Part shown: positions 1 to 10,192 of the stretch, in pieces
Position numbering within the stretch: the stretch's first letter is position 1
How the letters are laid out: every line of letters starts with the position of its first letter
NCBI GenBank assembly: GCA_021811325.1
Contig: JAJZPE010000010.1
Location: 1-41,788, forward strand
Length of the DNA stretch: 41,788 nt
Origin: Bacillota bacterium
Lineage (GTDB): Bacteria; Bacillota; Sulfobacillia; JAJYWN01; JAJZPE01
Direction: 5' to 3'
Translations under genes and position numbers: made by a program
Notes under the pieces: model-generated
The model's database searches: none
What the model was told of the DNA's origin: nothing
The model's input: the letters and a program-made list of their open reading frames with translations, nothing else

Positions 1-1
1 C

Positions 2-295
2 TGCCAGAACGAACGCTCCCAGCTTTCCAACAAGGAAACGGCCATGCGTATGCTCCGCTCGAAGCTCGTCGAGCTGAAGGAGCAGCAACAGGCAAAGGAG
101 CTGGCCACCCTCCGCGGCGTCCAGACCGACATCGCCTGGGGCAACCAGATCAGGTCTTACGTCTTCCAACCCTACACGCTGGTCAAGGACCATCGCACGA
201 CCGTCGAGGTCGGCAACGTGCAGGCGGTGATGGATGGGGAGATCGACCCCTTCATCTACGCCTACTTGCAGCAGACGGCCAGGACGGCCTCCTGA
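2..295 (+). CDS. prfB: Peptide chain release factor 2, C-terminal fragment (5' truncated by window)
   Basis: Frame 2 reads [22 protein letters not shown]...[16 protein letters not shown], the RF2 C-terminal signature; stop at 295. Confidence 0.93.
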   Translation, partial: CQNERSQLSNKETAMRMLRSKLVELKEQQQAKELATLRGVQTDIAWGNQIRSYVFQPYTLVKDHRTTVEVGNVQAVMDGEIDPFIYAYLQQTARTAS

Positions 296-373
296 GCCGG
301 CCCGGCCGGTCCCCTCCCGGCGAGTTTCGCGTCCCGTTCCCGAGAAGCCTGTTAGACAGGGAGGTGCCGTCTC

Positions 374-1084
374 ATGAGGCGGGTCTTGATCCTGTCGGTG
401 GCTTTCATCGTCGCCCTGACCCTGGTGGTTGAGCTGCTCTTGCCATCGGTGGTGGCCAGAGGGGTCGAAGCGGGGCTGGACAAGATCCTCGGCCCCGGTG
501 AGACCGTCAACGTGCGGCTCAAGGCCTACCCGGCATTGAAGATGCTGACCGGCCGGGTGGACCAGGTCACCGTCGAGAGCGCCAACATCCAGGCGGCCGG
601 GCTGGTCATCGACAAACTCACGGCGACCATCGACCAGGTCTCGGTGAATCTCCGCACCCTCTTGAGCAAGAGGCAGATCAAGAGCACCAAGAGTTCGTCC
701 ATTGACGTTAAGCTGACCATCAGCGAACAGAACCTGAAGCAGTACGTCCTGGCCAACGTCAAGGGGGTCAAGGAACCGCGGCTCCAAATCGAGCCGGGCA
801 AGGTCACCGCCGGTGGTTACCTGACCTTCAACGGGAAGGACTTCTTTGTCGTCGGCGAAGGGCGCTTCGTCGTCAAAGACGCCACCAAGGTCGGTCTCGA
901 GCTGACCGGCCTCAAGGTCGACGACCAGGATGTCCCCGTAGGGATGATCAACAAGGTCATGGAGATGCTCGGCGGTACCGACCTCTTCATCGACATGACC
1001 AAGTTCCCGATCCCCCTCGAGGCCAGAGAAGTCCAGATGAACAAGGGGAGCCTGGTGATTATCGCCCGCGGCAAGTCCAAGTGA
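374..1084 (+). CDS. DUF2993 / LmeA-like lipid-binding protein
   Basis: N-terminal hydrophobic anchor, then a DUF2993-like pattern (VNVRLKAYPALKMLTGRVDQVTVESANIQ). Confidence 0.75.
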   Translation: MRRVLILSVAFIVALTLVVELLLPSVVARGVEAGLDKILGPGETVNVRLKAYPALKMLTGRVDQVTVESANIQAAGLVIDKLTATIDQVSVNLRTLLSKRQIKSTKSSSIDVKLTISEQNLKQYVLANVKGVKEPRLQIEPGKVTAGGYLTFNGKDFFVVGEGRFVVKDATKVGLELTGLKVDDQDVPVGMINKVMEMLGGTDLFIDMTKFPIPLEAREVQMNKGSLVIIARGKSK

Positions 1085-1088
1085 CGCG

Positions 1089-1130
1089 GGCCCCGGGCCC
1101 TAGGCCCCAGGCCCCAGGCCCCGGGCCCCA
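1089..1130. repeat. Six tandem 7-bp units GGCCC(C/T)(A/G)
   Basis: GGCCCCG GGCCCTA GGCCCCA GGCCCCA GGCCCCG GGCCCCA read directly. Confidence 0.9.
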
Positions 1131-1146
1131 GTGAGGAGAGAGAGCC

Positions 1147-1584
1147 TTGACTGGTAACCGTCTGCGCCTGATCGGCCTCACCTGCCTGCTCGCCGTCCTG
1201 GCCGTCGGCCTCCTCGGCGGCGGCTTCCTGCTCGGCCGGCGGGCCCAAGCCCAGGGAGTCGGCCCGCAACCCGGCTCCGAACAGGACCCGGTGGTCACTC
1301 GCAGCTACGTCGACCAGTTCGTGAATTTGCAGGTCATCAGCATGACGGCCGGGCAGCAGCTCATCGCCGATGCCGGGGCCGAGATCATCCTCCGGGCGGG
1401 CAAGGCGACGGCCATCGCCACCAGCGGCGGCGGCGTCGCCGACCTGACCGCCGGCAAGGACCTGAAGCTCGGTGAGGCCATCGGGGCCAACCACCTGCTG
1501 CTGGTCCCCAGGTCGGACGGGCGCGGCCTGAAGGCCACGACCGCCGTCGTGCTGGTCGTGCGGGGGACGTTCATCATCAAGTAG
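1147..1584 (+). CDS. Hypothetical membrane-anchored protein (TTG start)
   Basis: Signal-anchor-like N-terminus (LIGLTCLLAVLAVGLLGGGFLLG); GC-rich third positions; GAGGAGAGAGAG upstream. Confidence 0.7.
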   Translation: MTGNRLRLIGLTCLLAVLAVGLLGGGFLLGRRAQAQGVGPQPGSEQDPVVTRSYVDQFVNLQVISMTAGQQLIADAGAEIILRAGKATAIATSGGGVADLTAGKDLKLGEAIGANHLLLVPRSDGRGLKATTAVVLVVRGTFIIK

Positions 1585-1614
1585 GGATAGAGGTCCAGGC
1601 GGAGGCCCTCGTAA

Positions 1615-3657
1615 ATGCCTTCAGACCGGCTCTGGAAACGGTTCTCGGCCATCCTTATAACCGCCATCGTCGCCGCGTCGATAATCGCCGCTGGCGTCGC
1701 CGTATACCGGCGCCAGGCGGCCATTTCTTTATCTGACCGGGTGGAGCTGGCCATCGACTATGACCAGGTCCTGCGCTCGGCCCAGGCGCTGAACTACCAC
1801 CCGGTCGACCTCCTCCGCGACCTCAAGGCGGCCGGCCTGACGACCCTCATCGTCCGCGAGCGCAGGCTTCAGGAGGTCAAGGACTACGGCGAGGCGTCCG
1901 TGCTCGACGGGTCCGAACTGGCCGCCCTCGCCCTGGCCGGCCGGACCGGCGGAGTCTATGAGGCACTGAAGGCCAACGGGCTTTATCGCCCGTGGTACAC
2001 CTACATCCTCACCGGCGACCAGACCCGGGCGACGCGTTACCACGACGCCGTCGCCAGGCGCCTGGGGAGCGAGCGGGTCGGCTGGTTCCAGACCGGGACG
2101 ACCAGCGTGGTCATCGTCCATGGGGTCACCCGCGAGGAGGGCCCGGCCGACCCCAAGACCGGCAAACCGCCGCTGGAACTGACCACCCTGGCCGGTTACG
2201 CCGCGGAGGACTTCGCCGCCGCCCGTGCGGTCGGCCTGCGGGTGGTGCCGGTCCTGGCCAATGACGGCTATCCGGGGCCGGTCGGCATCGAGCTCATCTT
2301 CGCGCAGTTGCAGGCCGACGCCGGCGGGGCCGTAGCCGCCGTGCTCTTCGACGAGGACCAGGTCCTCGGCTACCCGCGGGCCACGGCCGCCACGGTCAAC
2401 CGGCTGAACCGGCTGGGATGGGCGGTCGGCGTGGCCTCCGGCCGGCGGCCGGCCGGCCTGAAAGGCGTCGTCGCCGGGGTGGGTTACCGGGCGCTCAAGG
2501 TGAGCCAGGTGACGCCGGACGCCCGCCTCGAGGACAACCTCCTCAAGGCCAAGGACCGCGGCTACCGGATGCTCGTCGTGGCCCCGTTCATGTATCCGCA
2601 GGCCGACGCGAACGAGCTGCGCGGCCTGGCCCGCGGCTTCACCCTGGACATCCATGACGGTCTGTCCCGGGCCGGGTTTGTGACCGGCCAGGCCAATCCG
2701 ATAGGGCCTGTCGGGCTGCCCCGCCCGCTGCCTTTCCTTGTCGGTTTCGGCGTCCTGGCCGCCCTCTGGCTGCTGGTCGAGGAGTTCTGGCCCGGCCTCG
2801 AGGGGTGGCGCCTGCCGTGGCTCGTGGCCTCCGGGCTCCTGGCCTTCGGGCTCCTGGCCGGGGGGCCGGCTTTGTCGCGCCTGGCGGCCACCTGGGCCGC
2901 CGTTCTGGCCTGGGCGGCCGCGGTCATCTACCCGACCTGGGGCGTCTTGATCATGCTCCGTCTGCTCCTGCACCGCCGCTTCCGCCCGAACCTGTGGGGC
3001 GGCATCGGGCTGGCCGCCACCATCACGGCCCTCTCGGTGGCCGGCGGCACGGTCGTCACGGCCCTCCTCGCCTCCCCGACCTACGTCCTGGAGCTGTCGA
3101 TCTTCCGCGGGGTCAAGGCGGCCTTCGTCCTTCCCCTCGCCCTGGTGGCGGCCGGGTATCTGGTCTACACGGCGCCCGCCGGGCGGGTCTTCCCGAGGCT
3201 CGCCGAGGTCGCCCGGCGTGAGCTGACCTTCGGCGACGGGGTCTGGCTCGCCCTCGCCGGCCTCTTGGGCTTGGTCTACCTCGGGCGGAGCGGCAACACG
3301 CCGAGCCTGCCGGTGACCCGGGCCGAGTCGCGCCTGCGCGTCGTGCTCGACCGCATCCTGTCCGCCCGCCCGCGGACGAAGGAGTTCCTCATCGGCCAGC
3401 CGGCCGCGCTGCTCTTGGGCCTGCGGCCGTGGCCCCGCCGGGTCATGACCCTCGCTCTGGCCCTTCTGGCCACGATCGGCCAGGTCTCGGTGGTCAACTC
3501 CTTCGCCCACCTGCATACGCCGTACCCGCTGTCGCTGGTCCGCAGCCTCAACGGCCTCGTCCTCGGACTGGTCGTCGGCCTGGGGCTGGCGGCGGTGGCC
3601 GGTCTCATCCCGGGCGCCCGCGACGAGCGGGCCCGCGGAGGGAGTGAACGTCCATGA
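1615..3657 (+). CDS. DUF5693 family membrane protein, copy 1
   Basis: 680 aa, N-terminal TM, multi-TM C-terminus, ends in the ARPRTKEFLIGQPA region; adjacent to paralog and csaB. Confidence 0.8.
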   Translation: MPSDRLWKRFSAILITAIVAASIIAAGVAVYRRQAAISLSDRVELAIDYDQVLRSAQALNYHPVDLLRDLKAAGLTTLIVRERRLQEVKDYGEASVLDGSELAALALAGRTGGVYEALKANGLYRPWYTYILTGDQTRATRYHDAVARRLGSERVGWFQTGTTSVVIVHGVTREEGPADPKTGKPPLELTTLAGYAAEDFAAARAVGLRVVPVLANDGYPGPVGIELIFAQLQADAGGAVAAVLFDEDQVLGYPRATAATVNRLNRLGWAVGVASGRRPAGLKGVVAGVGYRALKVSQVTPDARLEDNLLKAKDRGYRMLVVAPFMYPQADANELRGLARGFTLDIHDGLSRAGFVTGQANPIGPVGLPRPLPFLVGFGVLAALWLLVEEFWPGLEGWRLPWLVASGLLAFGLLAGGPALSRLAATWAAVLAWAAAVIYPTWGVLIMLRLLLHRRFRPNLWGGIGLAATITALSVAGGTVVTALLASPTYVLELSIFRGVKAAFVLPLALVAAGYLVYTAPAGRVFPRLAEVARRELTFGDGVWLALAGLLGLVYLGRSGNTPSLPVTRAESRLRVVLDRILSARPRTKEFLIGQPAALLLGLRPWPRRVMTLALALLATIGQVSVVNSFAHLHTPYPLSLVRSLNGLVLGLVVGLGLAAVAGLIPGARDERARGGSERP

Positions 3658-5741
3658 CGACGATGGCGAAGCCCTGGCGGACCCTCCGCCTGGCCGCCCT
3701 GCTCCTGATCATCCTGGGGCTCGTGGCCGCGGCGTGGGTCATCGCCGGGCGAGTGGCCGTCGAACGGGCGAACCGCCCCGTCGAATTGGTCATGGACTAC
3801 GATGAGCTCCTCAACCTGGCCAGGACGCAGGGCTACGCGGTCGAGCCGCTCCTCGTCGACCTGCGGGCAAGTGGGTTGACCACCGTCGCCGTCCCCGAGG
3901 ACACGCTGCAGCGCCTCGCGGCCGACGGCCGCCTTGGCTACTGGTCCGGCGCCGCCCTGGCCGCCATGGCCAGGGCCGGCGGGCCGGTCGACCCGGCCCT
4001 GGCGCGGCTGGCCGAGGAGAACCGGCTGCGCGGCGACTACACCTACGTGCTCCCGGCCGACCAGGCCACGGCCGCCACCGTGACCGCCGAGTTCAACCGC
4101 CGGGTCGGCCAGGGCGTCGTCTCCGAGCTTCGGCTCACCGGGAACCGTGCGTTGCTTGAGGTCAAGCGGCAGGTCGGCGCGGCCGAGGCGATATCGCTGG
4201 GACCGCGCCCGGACGACTATCGTTACCTGGCCTCCCTGGGTTTCCGGGTCGCCCCGCGCCTGGTGAACTACCCTGGGGCCACCGCCGACGACATCCGGCA
4301 GGAGCTGACCGCGCTGGCCGGGGAAGGCCACGCGAGCACGGTCATCTTCGCCGGCAAGGAAGTCCTGGGGTACCCGGCGAACCTCGAGGCCACCGCCCGC
4401 GGGCTGGTGGACAACCGCCTCACCCTGGGGCTGATCGAGACGCCGGTGCAGTTGTCGCTGGTGCCCCAGGCCGGCCTGGGAGACCTCGCCCGCCTCGTCG
4501 GCTACCGCGCGGCGAGAGTCTACGCCATCTCCCGCAAGGAGCTGGACAAGATCTCCCCCGCCGAGATGCGGGACCGCTGGGTCCGCTCGGCCAAGGAACG
4601 CAACATCAGGGTCATGTACCTGAGGCCCTTCCTGGTCGTGCCCGGGCAGGACCTCCGCCAGGTCAACCTGGACCACGTCCGCAGCACGCGTGAGGAACTC
4701 GCCCTCAGCGGCTACCGGCTGGGGACGGCCGAGGGCTTCCGCGAAGTCCACGTGCCGCGCTGGGCCCAGGTCCTCATCGTCATGGGCATCGCCGCGGGCG
4801 GCTGGTTCCTGCTCCTCGACCTCATCGCCCTGCGTTTCCGGACCGGCTTGGCCCTTCTGCTCCTGGCCGTCGCCGGCGCCCTGTTCCTCGCCTTCGTCTT
4901 CCCCGGGGCCCGGGGTGGCCTCGGCCTGCAGGTCATGGCCCTGGCCAGCGCCCTCATCTTCCCGACCATCGGCACGGCCTACCCGTTGAAACAGTGGCTG
5001 GCCGTCAAGGGGCGGCCTTCGCTCGGCGTGACCGTCTTGCTGGCAAGCGTGTCCATCCTCGCGGCCACGGCCATCTCGCTCGTGGGGGCCTTCTTCATCG
5101 CCTCGCTCCTCGCGGACATCCGGTATCTCCTGGAGTTCGACTACTTTCGTGGAGTGAAGCTCGTCCACGTCGTCCCGATGGCCCTTGTGTCCCTGGTCTA
5201 CTTGGCCTATTACGGCGCCGGCGAGGGCGCGGGGCGGCGGGCCGCGGACGTCCACGGACCACCGCGCGACGTCATCGCGGAGGCCGCCCGCTTTCTGCGG
5301 ACCAAGGTCCGCGCCGAGCACGTGGCCGTGCTCCTCCTGGCCGCCGTGGTCGGATACGTCTACATCGGCCGCACCGGCCACACGGCCGGCATCCCCGTGA
5401 CCTCGCTCGAACTCGACGTCCGCGCCGGCCTGGAACGCCTGCTGGTGGCCAGGCCGCGGACCAAGGAGTTCCTTGTCGGCCACCCGGCCCTCATCGTCGC
5501 CGCCTGGGCCGCCCTGCGCGGCTATTCCGCCCTGGTTTTCCCGCTCATCCTGGCCGGCAGCATCGGTCAGGTCTCGGCGGTCAACTCCTTCGAGCACCTT
5601 CGCACCCCGTTCACCCTGTCCCTCCTGCGCGGGGTCAACGGGCTGGTGCTCGGCTACGCCGTCGGGGTGGCCGCCCTTTTCGCCGTCGATCCTATCGCCC
5701 GGTGGCTCCGCGAACGCCTTGGGGGTGGCCGCCATGCCTAG
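3654..5741 (+). CDS. DUF5693 family membrane protein, copy 2
   Basis: Paralog of the previous ORF (VELVMDYDELLNLA.., ARPRTKEFLVGHPA); ATGA overlap with the upstream stop. Confidence 0.8.
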   Translation: MTTMAKPWRTLRLAALLLIILGLVAAAWVIAGRVAVERANRPVELVMDYDELLNLARTQGYAVEPLLVDLRASGLTTVAVPEDTLQRLAADGRLGYWSGAALAAMARAGGPVDPALARLAEENRLRGDYTYVLPADQATAATVTAEFNRRVGQGVVSELRLTGNRALLEVKRQVGAAEAISLGPRPDDYRYLASLGFRVAPRLVNYPGATADDIRQELTALAGEGHASTVIFAGKEVLGYPANLEATARGLVDNRLTLGLIETPVQLSLVPQAGLGDLARLVGYRAARVYAISRKELDKISPAEMRDRWVRSAKERNIRVMYLRPFLVVPGQDLRQVNLDHVRSTREELALSGYRLGTAEGFREVHVPRWAQVLIVMGIAAGGWFLLLDLIALRFRTGLALLLLAVAGALFLAFVFPGARGGLGLQVMALASALIFPTIGTAYPLKQWLAVKGRPSLGVTVLLASVSILAATAISLVGAFFIASLLADIRYLLEFDYFRGVKLVHVVPMALVSLVYLAYYGAGEGAGRRAADVHGPPRDVIAEAARFLRTKVRAEHVAVLLLAAVVGYVYIGRTGHTAGIPVTSLELDVRAGLERLLVARPRTKEFLVGHPALIVAAWAALRGYSALVFPLILAGSIGQVSAVNSFEHLRTPFTLSLLRGVNGLVLGYAVGVAALFAVDPIARWLRERLGGGRHA

Positions 5742-6843
5742 GGTGGTCATCTCCGGCTACTACGGCTTCGGCAACGCGGGCGATGAGGCCATGCTCACGG
5801 CGATCATCCAGAGCCTGCGGCGGCACGGGGACTTCGAGTTCGTGGTCCTCTCCAACGACCCCGTCCGGACGGCTCGCGAGCATGGTGTCCAGGCGGTCAG
5901 GCGAACCGCGGCGGGGGCCATCTGGCAGGCCCTCGTCTCGTCCGACGCCCTGGTTAGCGGGGGCGGCAGCCTGCTCCAGGACGTCACCAGCCCCCTCACC
6001 GTGCCGTACTACCTCGGCCTCATCTACCTTGCCCGGATGCTGAGACGCCGGGTGGTCGTCTACGGCCAGGGGATCGGGCCTCTCCACGGCGGACTGGCCC
6101 GGCGGTTGACCCGGGCCGTCCTCAACCGCTGCGACCTCATCACCGTCCGCGACGAGGCCTCCCGGCGCGAACTCGAGCGGCTCGGGGTGACGCGCCCGCC
6201 GGTGGTCGTCACCGCCGACCCGGTGCTCTCGCTGGAGCCGCCGTCTCCCGCCCAGAGGCCCTTCCTCCGGGAGGCGCGAATGCCCGGCAAAGGCCCGTTG
6301 GTGGGCATCTTTCCGAGGGAATGGCGCGGGCGCGAGGACTACAAGGCCATACTGGCCAAGGCGGCCGACCACCTGGCCCGCCGGGTCGGGGCGAGCGTCG
6401 CCCTCATCCCCATGCAGAACCCCGAGGACACCCGGGTCTGCGAGGAGATCCGGGGGCTGATGCGCGAGCCGGCTGTGGTCCTCGAAGGCCGGCACAGCGT
6501 CGATGACCTCATGACGGGCCTTTTTCCGCCCCTCGAGCTGGTCGTCGGGATGCGTCTGCACGCCCTGATCTTCGCCGCCCTGACCGGCGTCCCGATGGTC
6601 GGGCTCAGTTACGATCCGAAGATCGACGCCTTCCTGGAGGCCCTCGGGCAACAGCCCGTGGGGACGACCGACGCCCTCAGCCTGAGTGAAGTCACCCGCC
6701 GGCTCGACGAGGCCTGGGAGCACCGGGCCGCGATCCGCCAGGAGATGATCCGGCGCCTGCGCCCGCTGCGCGAACGGGCCGACCAGAGCGCGGCCTTGGC
6801 CGCCGAGGTCATCCGGGGCCGGGGGAAGGTGAGCCCGGAATGA
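5734..6843 (+). CDS. csaB: Polysaccharide pyruvyl transferase CsaB
   Basis: MPRVVISGYYGFGNAGDEAMLTAII..SGGGSLLQDVTS..YGQGIGPL; internal ATG at 5734 in the 5473 ORF. Confidence 0.92.
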   Translation: MPRVVISGYYGFGNAGDEAMLTAIIQSLRRHGDFEFVVLSNDPVRTAREHGVQAVRRTAAGAIWQALVSSDALVSGGGSLLQDVTSPLTVPYYLGLIYLARMLRRRVVVYGQGIGPLHGGLARRLTRAVLNRCDLITVRDEASRRELERLGVTRPPVVVTADPVLSLEPPSPAQRPFLREARMPGKGPLVGIFPREWRGREDYKAILAKAADHLARRVGASVALIPMQNPEDTRVCEEIRGLMREPAVVLEGRHSVDDLMTGLFPPLELVVGMRLHALIFAALTGVPMVGLSYDPKIDAFLEALGQQPVGTTDALSLSEVTRRLDEAWEHRAAIRQEMIRRLRPLRERADQSAALAAEVIRGRGKVSPE

Positions 6844-7598
6844 GGGCCCGCGACCGCGTCGAGATTCTGGGGGTCTTCGTCGACCGGGTCAACCTGGCCG
6901 GCGCGGCCGCCCGGGTCAAGGGTTTCGTCGACGAGAGCCGCGCGGGCGGGGGTTCCGGCGGCCGCCTCGTCGTCACGCCCAACCCGGAGATGCTTCACGC
7001 CGCCCGCCGGGACGAGGAACTGGCCCGCCTGATCAACCGAGCCGACCTGGCCGTGCCCGACGGGACCGGGGTCGTCCTGGCCTCGCGGGTGCTCGGCGCC
7101 CCGCTCTCCGACCGTGTCGCCGGGTTCGACTTGCTCTTGGAGCTTTTCCGGCTGGCCGATGAAGGCCATTGGCGTGTCTTCTTGCTCGGGACGTACCCGG
7201 AGACCGTGGCCGAAGCGGCCCGCCGGGTCGCCCTGGACCACCCCGGCCTGGAACTCGTCGGCTTCCACGATGGCTACTTCTCCCCGGGCGATGTCCCGGC
7301 GCTGGTCGAGGAGATCAGGGCCGCCCGGCCCGACCTGCTGGTGGCCGCCCTCGGGTCGCCCAAGCAGGAGAAGTGGCTGGCCGAGCACCTCGCGGCGACC
7401 GGAGCTGCGGTCGGCATCGGCGTCGGTGGGTCCCTGGACGTCCTGGCCGGGCGGGCGCGGCGGGCCCCGGCCGCCTTCCGGCGTCTCCGCCTCGAATGGC
7501 TGTACCGGCTGGTCCGCGAGCCGAGACGGGCCCGGCGGATCCTCGGGGCGCTGCCTCGCTTCGTCTGGGCCGTGATCATCGAGCGCTTTCGTCAGTAG
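6840..7598 (+). CDS. WecG/TagA/CpsF family glycosyltransferase
   Basis: VVTPNPEMLHAARRDEELARLINRADLAVPDGTGVVLASR..ALGSPKQEKW; ATGA overlap with csaB. Confidence 0.92.
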   Translation: MRARDRVEILGVFVDRVNLAGAAARVKGFVDESRAGGGSGGRLVVTPNPEMLHAARRDEELARLINRADLAVPDGTGVVLASRVLGAPLSDRVAGFDLLLELFRLADEGHWRVFLLGTYPETVAEAARRVALDHPGLELVGFHDGYFSPGDVPALVEEIRAARPDLLVAALGSPKQEKWLAEHLAATGAAVGIGVGGSLDVLAGRARRAPAAFRRLRLEWLYRLVREPRRARRILGALPRFVWAVIIERFRQ

Positions 7599-7607
7599 AA
7601 GGGGGTT

Positions 7608-8459
7608 ACGACCACGACCGACCAGAAACAAAAGGACTACGGCGATCTTGAAGAGAGGGCCAGGACCATTCGCCGACACATCATCGAGATGACGGCCGCG
7701 GCCAAGTCGGGCCACCCCGGTGGCTCCCTCTCGGCGGCCGACATCCTCGCCGCCCTCTATTTCCGGGTCCTGCGGGTCGACCCGTCCCGGCCCGGCTGGC
7801 CGGAACGCGACCGCTTCGTCCTCAGCAAGGGGCATGCCGCCCCGGCCCTCTACGCGGCCCTCGCCGAACGGGGCTACTTCCCCGTCGAGGAGCTGAAGAC
7901 ACTGCGCCGTATCCACTCGCGGCTGCAGGGTCACCCGGACATGCGCAAGACGCCGGGCGTCGAGGCCTCCACGGGCTCCCTCGGCCAGGGGTTGTCGATG
8001 GCCGGAGGGATGGCCCTCGCCGGCCGCCTCGATGGGTGCGACTGGCGCGTCTACGCCCTTCTGGGCGATGGCGAATGCGAGGAAGGCCAGGTCTGGGAGG
8101 CGGCCATGGCCGCGGCCCACTACCGTCTGGACAACCTGACGGCCTTCCTCGACAACAACGGCCTCCAGATCGACGGGCCCATCGAGCAGGTCATGTCGCC
8201 GAACCCGCTGAACGACAAGTGGCGGGCTTTCGGCTGGCACGTCATCGAGATCGACGGCCACGACTTCGGCCAGATCCTCGGGGCCGTGGACGAAGCCAAG
8301 AAGACCAAAGGCCGCCCGACGATGATCGTCGCCCGGACCATCAAGGGCAAGGGCTGCTCTTTCATGGAGAACGAGGCCGAGTGGCACGGCAAGGCGCCCA
8401 GCCCCGAGCAGGCTGAGCAAGCCTTGCGCGACCTGGAGAAGGGGGGCGCGGCGCGGTGA
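7608..8459 (+). CDS. Transketolase, N-terminal (TPP-binding) subunit; start codon uncertain
   Basis: [40 protein letters not shown]; homology extends upstream of the first ATG (7689) with no ATG/GTG/TTG back to the in-frame stop at 7596. Candidate ACG at 7608 or 7614. Confidence 0.85.
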   Translation, partial: TTTTDQKQKDYGDLEERARTIRRHIIEMTAAAKSGHPGGSLSAADILAALYFRVLRVDPSRPGWPERDRFVLSKGHAAPALYAALAERGYFPVEELKTLRRIHSRLQGHPDMRKTPGVEASTGSLGQGLSMAGGMALAGRLDGCDWRVYALLGDGECEEGQVWEAAMAAAHYRLDNLTAFLDNNGLQIDGPIEQVMSPNPLNDKWRAFGWHVIEIDGHDFGQILGAVDEAKKTKGRPTMIVARTIKGKGCSFMENEAEWHGKAPSPEQAEQALRDLEKGGAAR

Positions 8460-9427
8460 AATACCTCGTCCGATTGCAGGAAGGGGCCAAGAAGGTCGCC
8501 ACCCGGGACGCCTATGGTGAAGCCCTGGCCGAACTCGGCCGGGAGAACCCGGACGTGGTCGCCCTCGACGCCGACCTGTCCAAGTCGACCAAGACAGCCG
8601 TCTTTGGAAAAGCCTTTCCGGCGCGCTTCTTCAACATGGGCATCGCCGAAGCCAACATGATGGCCACCGCCGCCGGACTGGCAGCCGCCGGCAAGGTCCC
8701 CTTCGCCAGCACCTTCGCCGTCTTCGCCACCGGGCGCGCCTTCGACCAGGTCCGCAACTCCATCTGTTACCCGCACCTGAACGTCAAGATCGCGGCCAGC
8801 CACGCCGGCATCACCGTCGGCGAGGACGGCGGTTCGCACCAATCGGTCGAGGACATCGCCCTCATGCGCGTGCTCCCCAACATGACCGTCATCGTGCCGG
8901 CCGACGCCGGCGAGACCCGGGCGGCCGTGCGGGCTGCGGCGGCCCTGGATGGCCCGGTCTACCTCCGCCTGGGACGGGCTGGCGGGCCGATCATCTTCGG
9001 CCCCGACTACTCCTTCCGCGTGGGCGAGGCGGTCGTCCTTCGCGAGGGCCGCGACGTCAGCCTCTTCGCCTGCGGGGTGATGGTCGCCGAAGCCCTCAAG
9101 GCCGCCGACCAGTTGGCCGGGGAAGGCCTCGAGGCCGAGGTGGTCAACGTCAGCAGCCTGAAACCCTTCGACTGGCGGACCGTGGCCGAGTCGGTGGTCA
9201 GGACCGGCGCCGCTGTCAGTGCCGAGGAGCACTCGATCATCGGCGGGCTGGGCGGGGCCGTGGCCGAATGCCTGGCCGAGCGCCACCCGGTACCGCTGGT
9301 CCGCGTCGGTCTGCGGGACACCTTCGGCGAGTCGGGCACCCCCGATGAACTGATGAAAGCCTACGGGCTGACGGCCGCCGACATCGTCCGCGCGGCCAAG
9401 GAAGCCATCCAGCGCAGGCGAGTCTGA
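8456..9427 (+). CDS. Transketolase, C-terminal subunit
   Basis: [51 protein letters not shown]; overlaps upstream stop (GTGA). Confidence 0.93.
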   Translation: MKYLVRLQEGAKKVATRDAYGEALAELGRENPDVVALDADLSKSTKTAVFGKAFPARFFNMGIAEANMMATAAGLAAAGKVPFASTFAVFATGRAFDQVRNSICYPHLNVKIAASHAGITVGEDGGSHQSVEDIALMRVLPNMTVIVPADAGETRAAVRAAAALDGPVYLRLGRAGGPIIFGPDYSFRVGEAVVLREGRDVSLFACGVMVAEALKAADQLAGEGLEAEVVNVSSLKPFDWRTVAESVVRTGAAVSAEEHSIIGGLGGAVAECLAERHPVPLVRVGLRDTFGESGTPDELMKAYGLTAADIVRAAKEAIQRRRV

Positions 9428-9535
9428 AGGGCGGCTCGCGGGTCTGAGGCGTGGCCGTCAAGGGCGTTACGGTCTAACGCGGGGCTAATCTCGGCATGCT
9501 ATATCCCGTCAAACCATCTAAGGGGGGATAGCTCA

Positions 9536-9991
9536 ATGCCGAACGTGACCCGCTGGGAACCGTTCCGCGACCTGGCCACCTTCCGCGACGAAGTCAACCG
9601 TGTCTGGTCCGATGCCCTCAGCCGCTGGCCGAATGAAGGCTTCTGGCGCAACTCGGGCCGGGTCCCGCCGGTGGACGTCCATGAGACCGAGGACGCTTTG
9701 GTCATCACCGCCGAGGTCCCGGGGATGAACCGGGAGGACATCGACATCTCGGTGAGCGGCGACACCGTCACCATCTCCGGGCGGAGCGGCGAGGAGACGA
9801 CCGAGGAGGACAAGAACCACCACTATCACCGGCGCGAACGTTACTGGGGCGAGTTCGCCCGTACGGTCCAGCTCCCGATGGGGGTCGACGCCGCCAAGAG
9901 CGCGGCCGCTTTCCGTAACGGCGTCCTGACCATCACCATGCCGAAGTCCGAGGAATCGAGGCCTAAGAAGATTCCCATCCACGGCCAGTAG
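9536..9991 (+). CDS. Hsp20/alpha-crystallin family small heat shock protein
   Basis: PPVDVHETEDALVITAEVPGMNREDIDISVSGDTVTISG; SD AAGGGGGGA. Confidence 0.95.
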   Translation: MPNVTRWEPFRDLATFRDEVNRVWSDALSRWPNEGFWRNSGRVPPVDVHETEDALVITAEVPGMNREDIDISVSGDTVTISGRSGEETTEEDKNHHYHRRERYWGEFARTVQLPMGVDAAKSAAAFRNGVLTITMPKSEESRPKKIPIHGQ

Positions 9992-10050
9992 ACAGCGAGG
10001 GGCGACCCCCGAAAAGCGCATGACCGCTAAATATAACCGGACGTAAACTT

Positions 10051-10092
10051 GAGCGCCGGTGGCCAGAGGGCCACCGGCGCTCTGTCTCTTCT
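10051..10092 (+). terminator. Rho-independent terminator after hsp20
   Basis: Perfect 14-bp stem GAGCGCCGGTGGCC-AGAG-GGCCACCGGCGCTC followed by TGTCTCTTCT. Confidence 0.85.
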
Positions 10093-10132
10093 GGGGGACT
10101 CCTGACACAATTGACAGAACCCAGGAGGAATC

Positions 10133-10192
10133 ATGGCAAAAGCCGTCGAAGAAAGGCGTACCACCGATAATCGCGCCTCTTCACATAAGTGA
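10133..10192 (+). CDS. Candidate 19-aa small ORF MAKAVEERRTTDNRASSHK
   Basis: ATG 5 nt after a strong SD (CAGGAGGAATCATG); lies between the hsp20 terminator and ftsE. Confidence 0.4.
   Translation: MAKAVEERRTTDNRASSHK

Noticed and set aside
1729-5750. Long minus-strand ORFs (595 aa and 824 aa) opposite the DUF5693 genes
   Set aside because: Antisense shadow ORFs caused by high GC third positions; low-complexity Gly/Arg/Asp/Gln-rich translations with no recognisable domain.
9464-9480. GCGTTA-CGGTC-TAACGC hairpin before hsp20 considered as a heat-shock operator or terminator
   Set aside because: Does not match CIRCE (TTAGCACTC-N9-GAGTGCTAA) and has no T tract.
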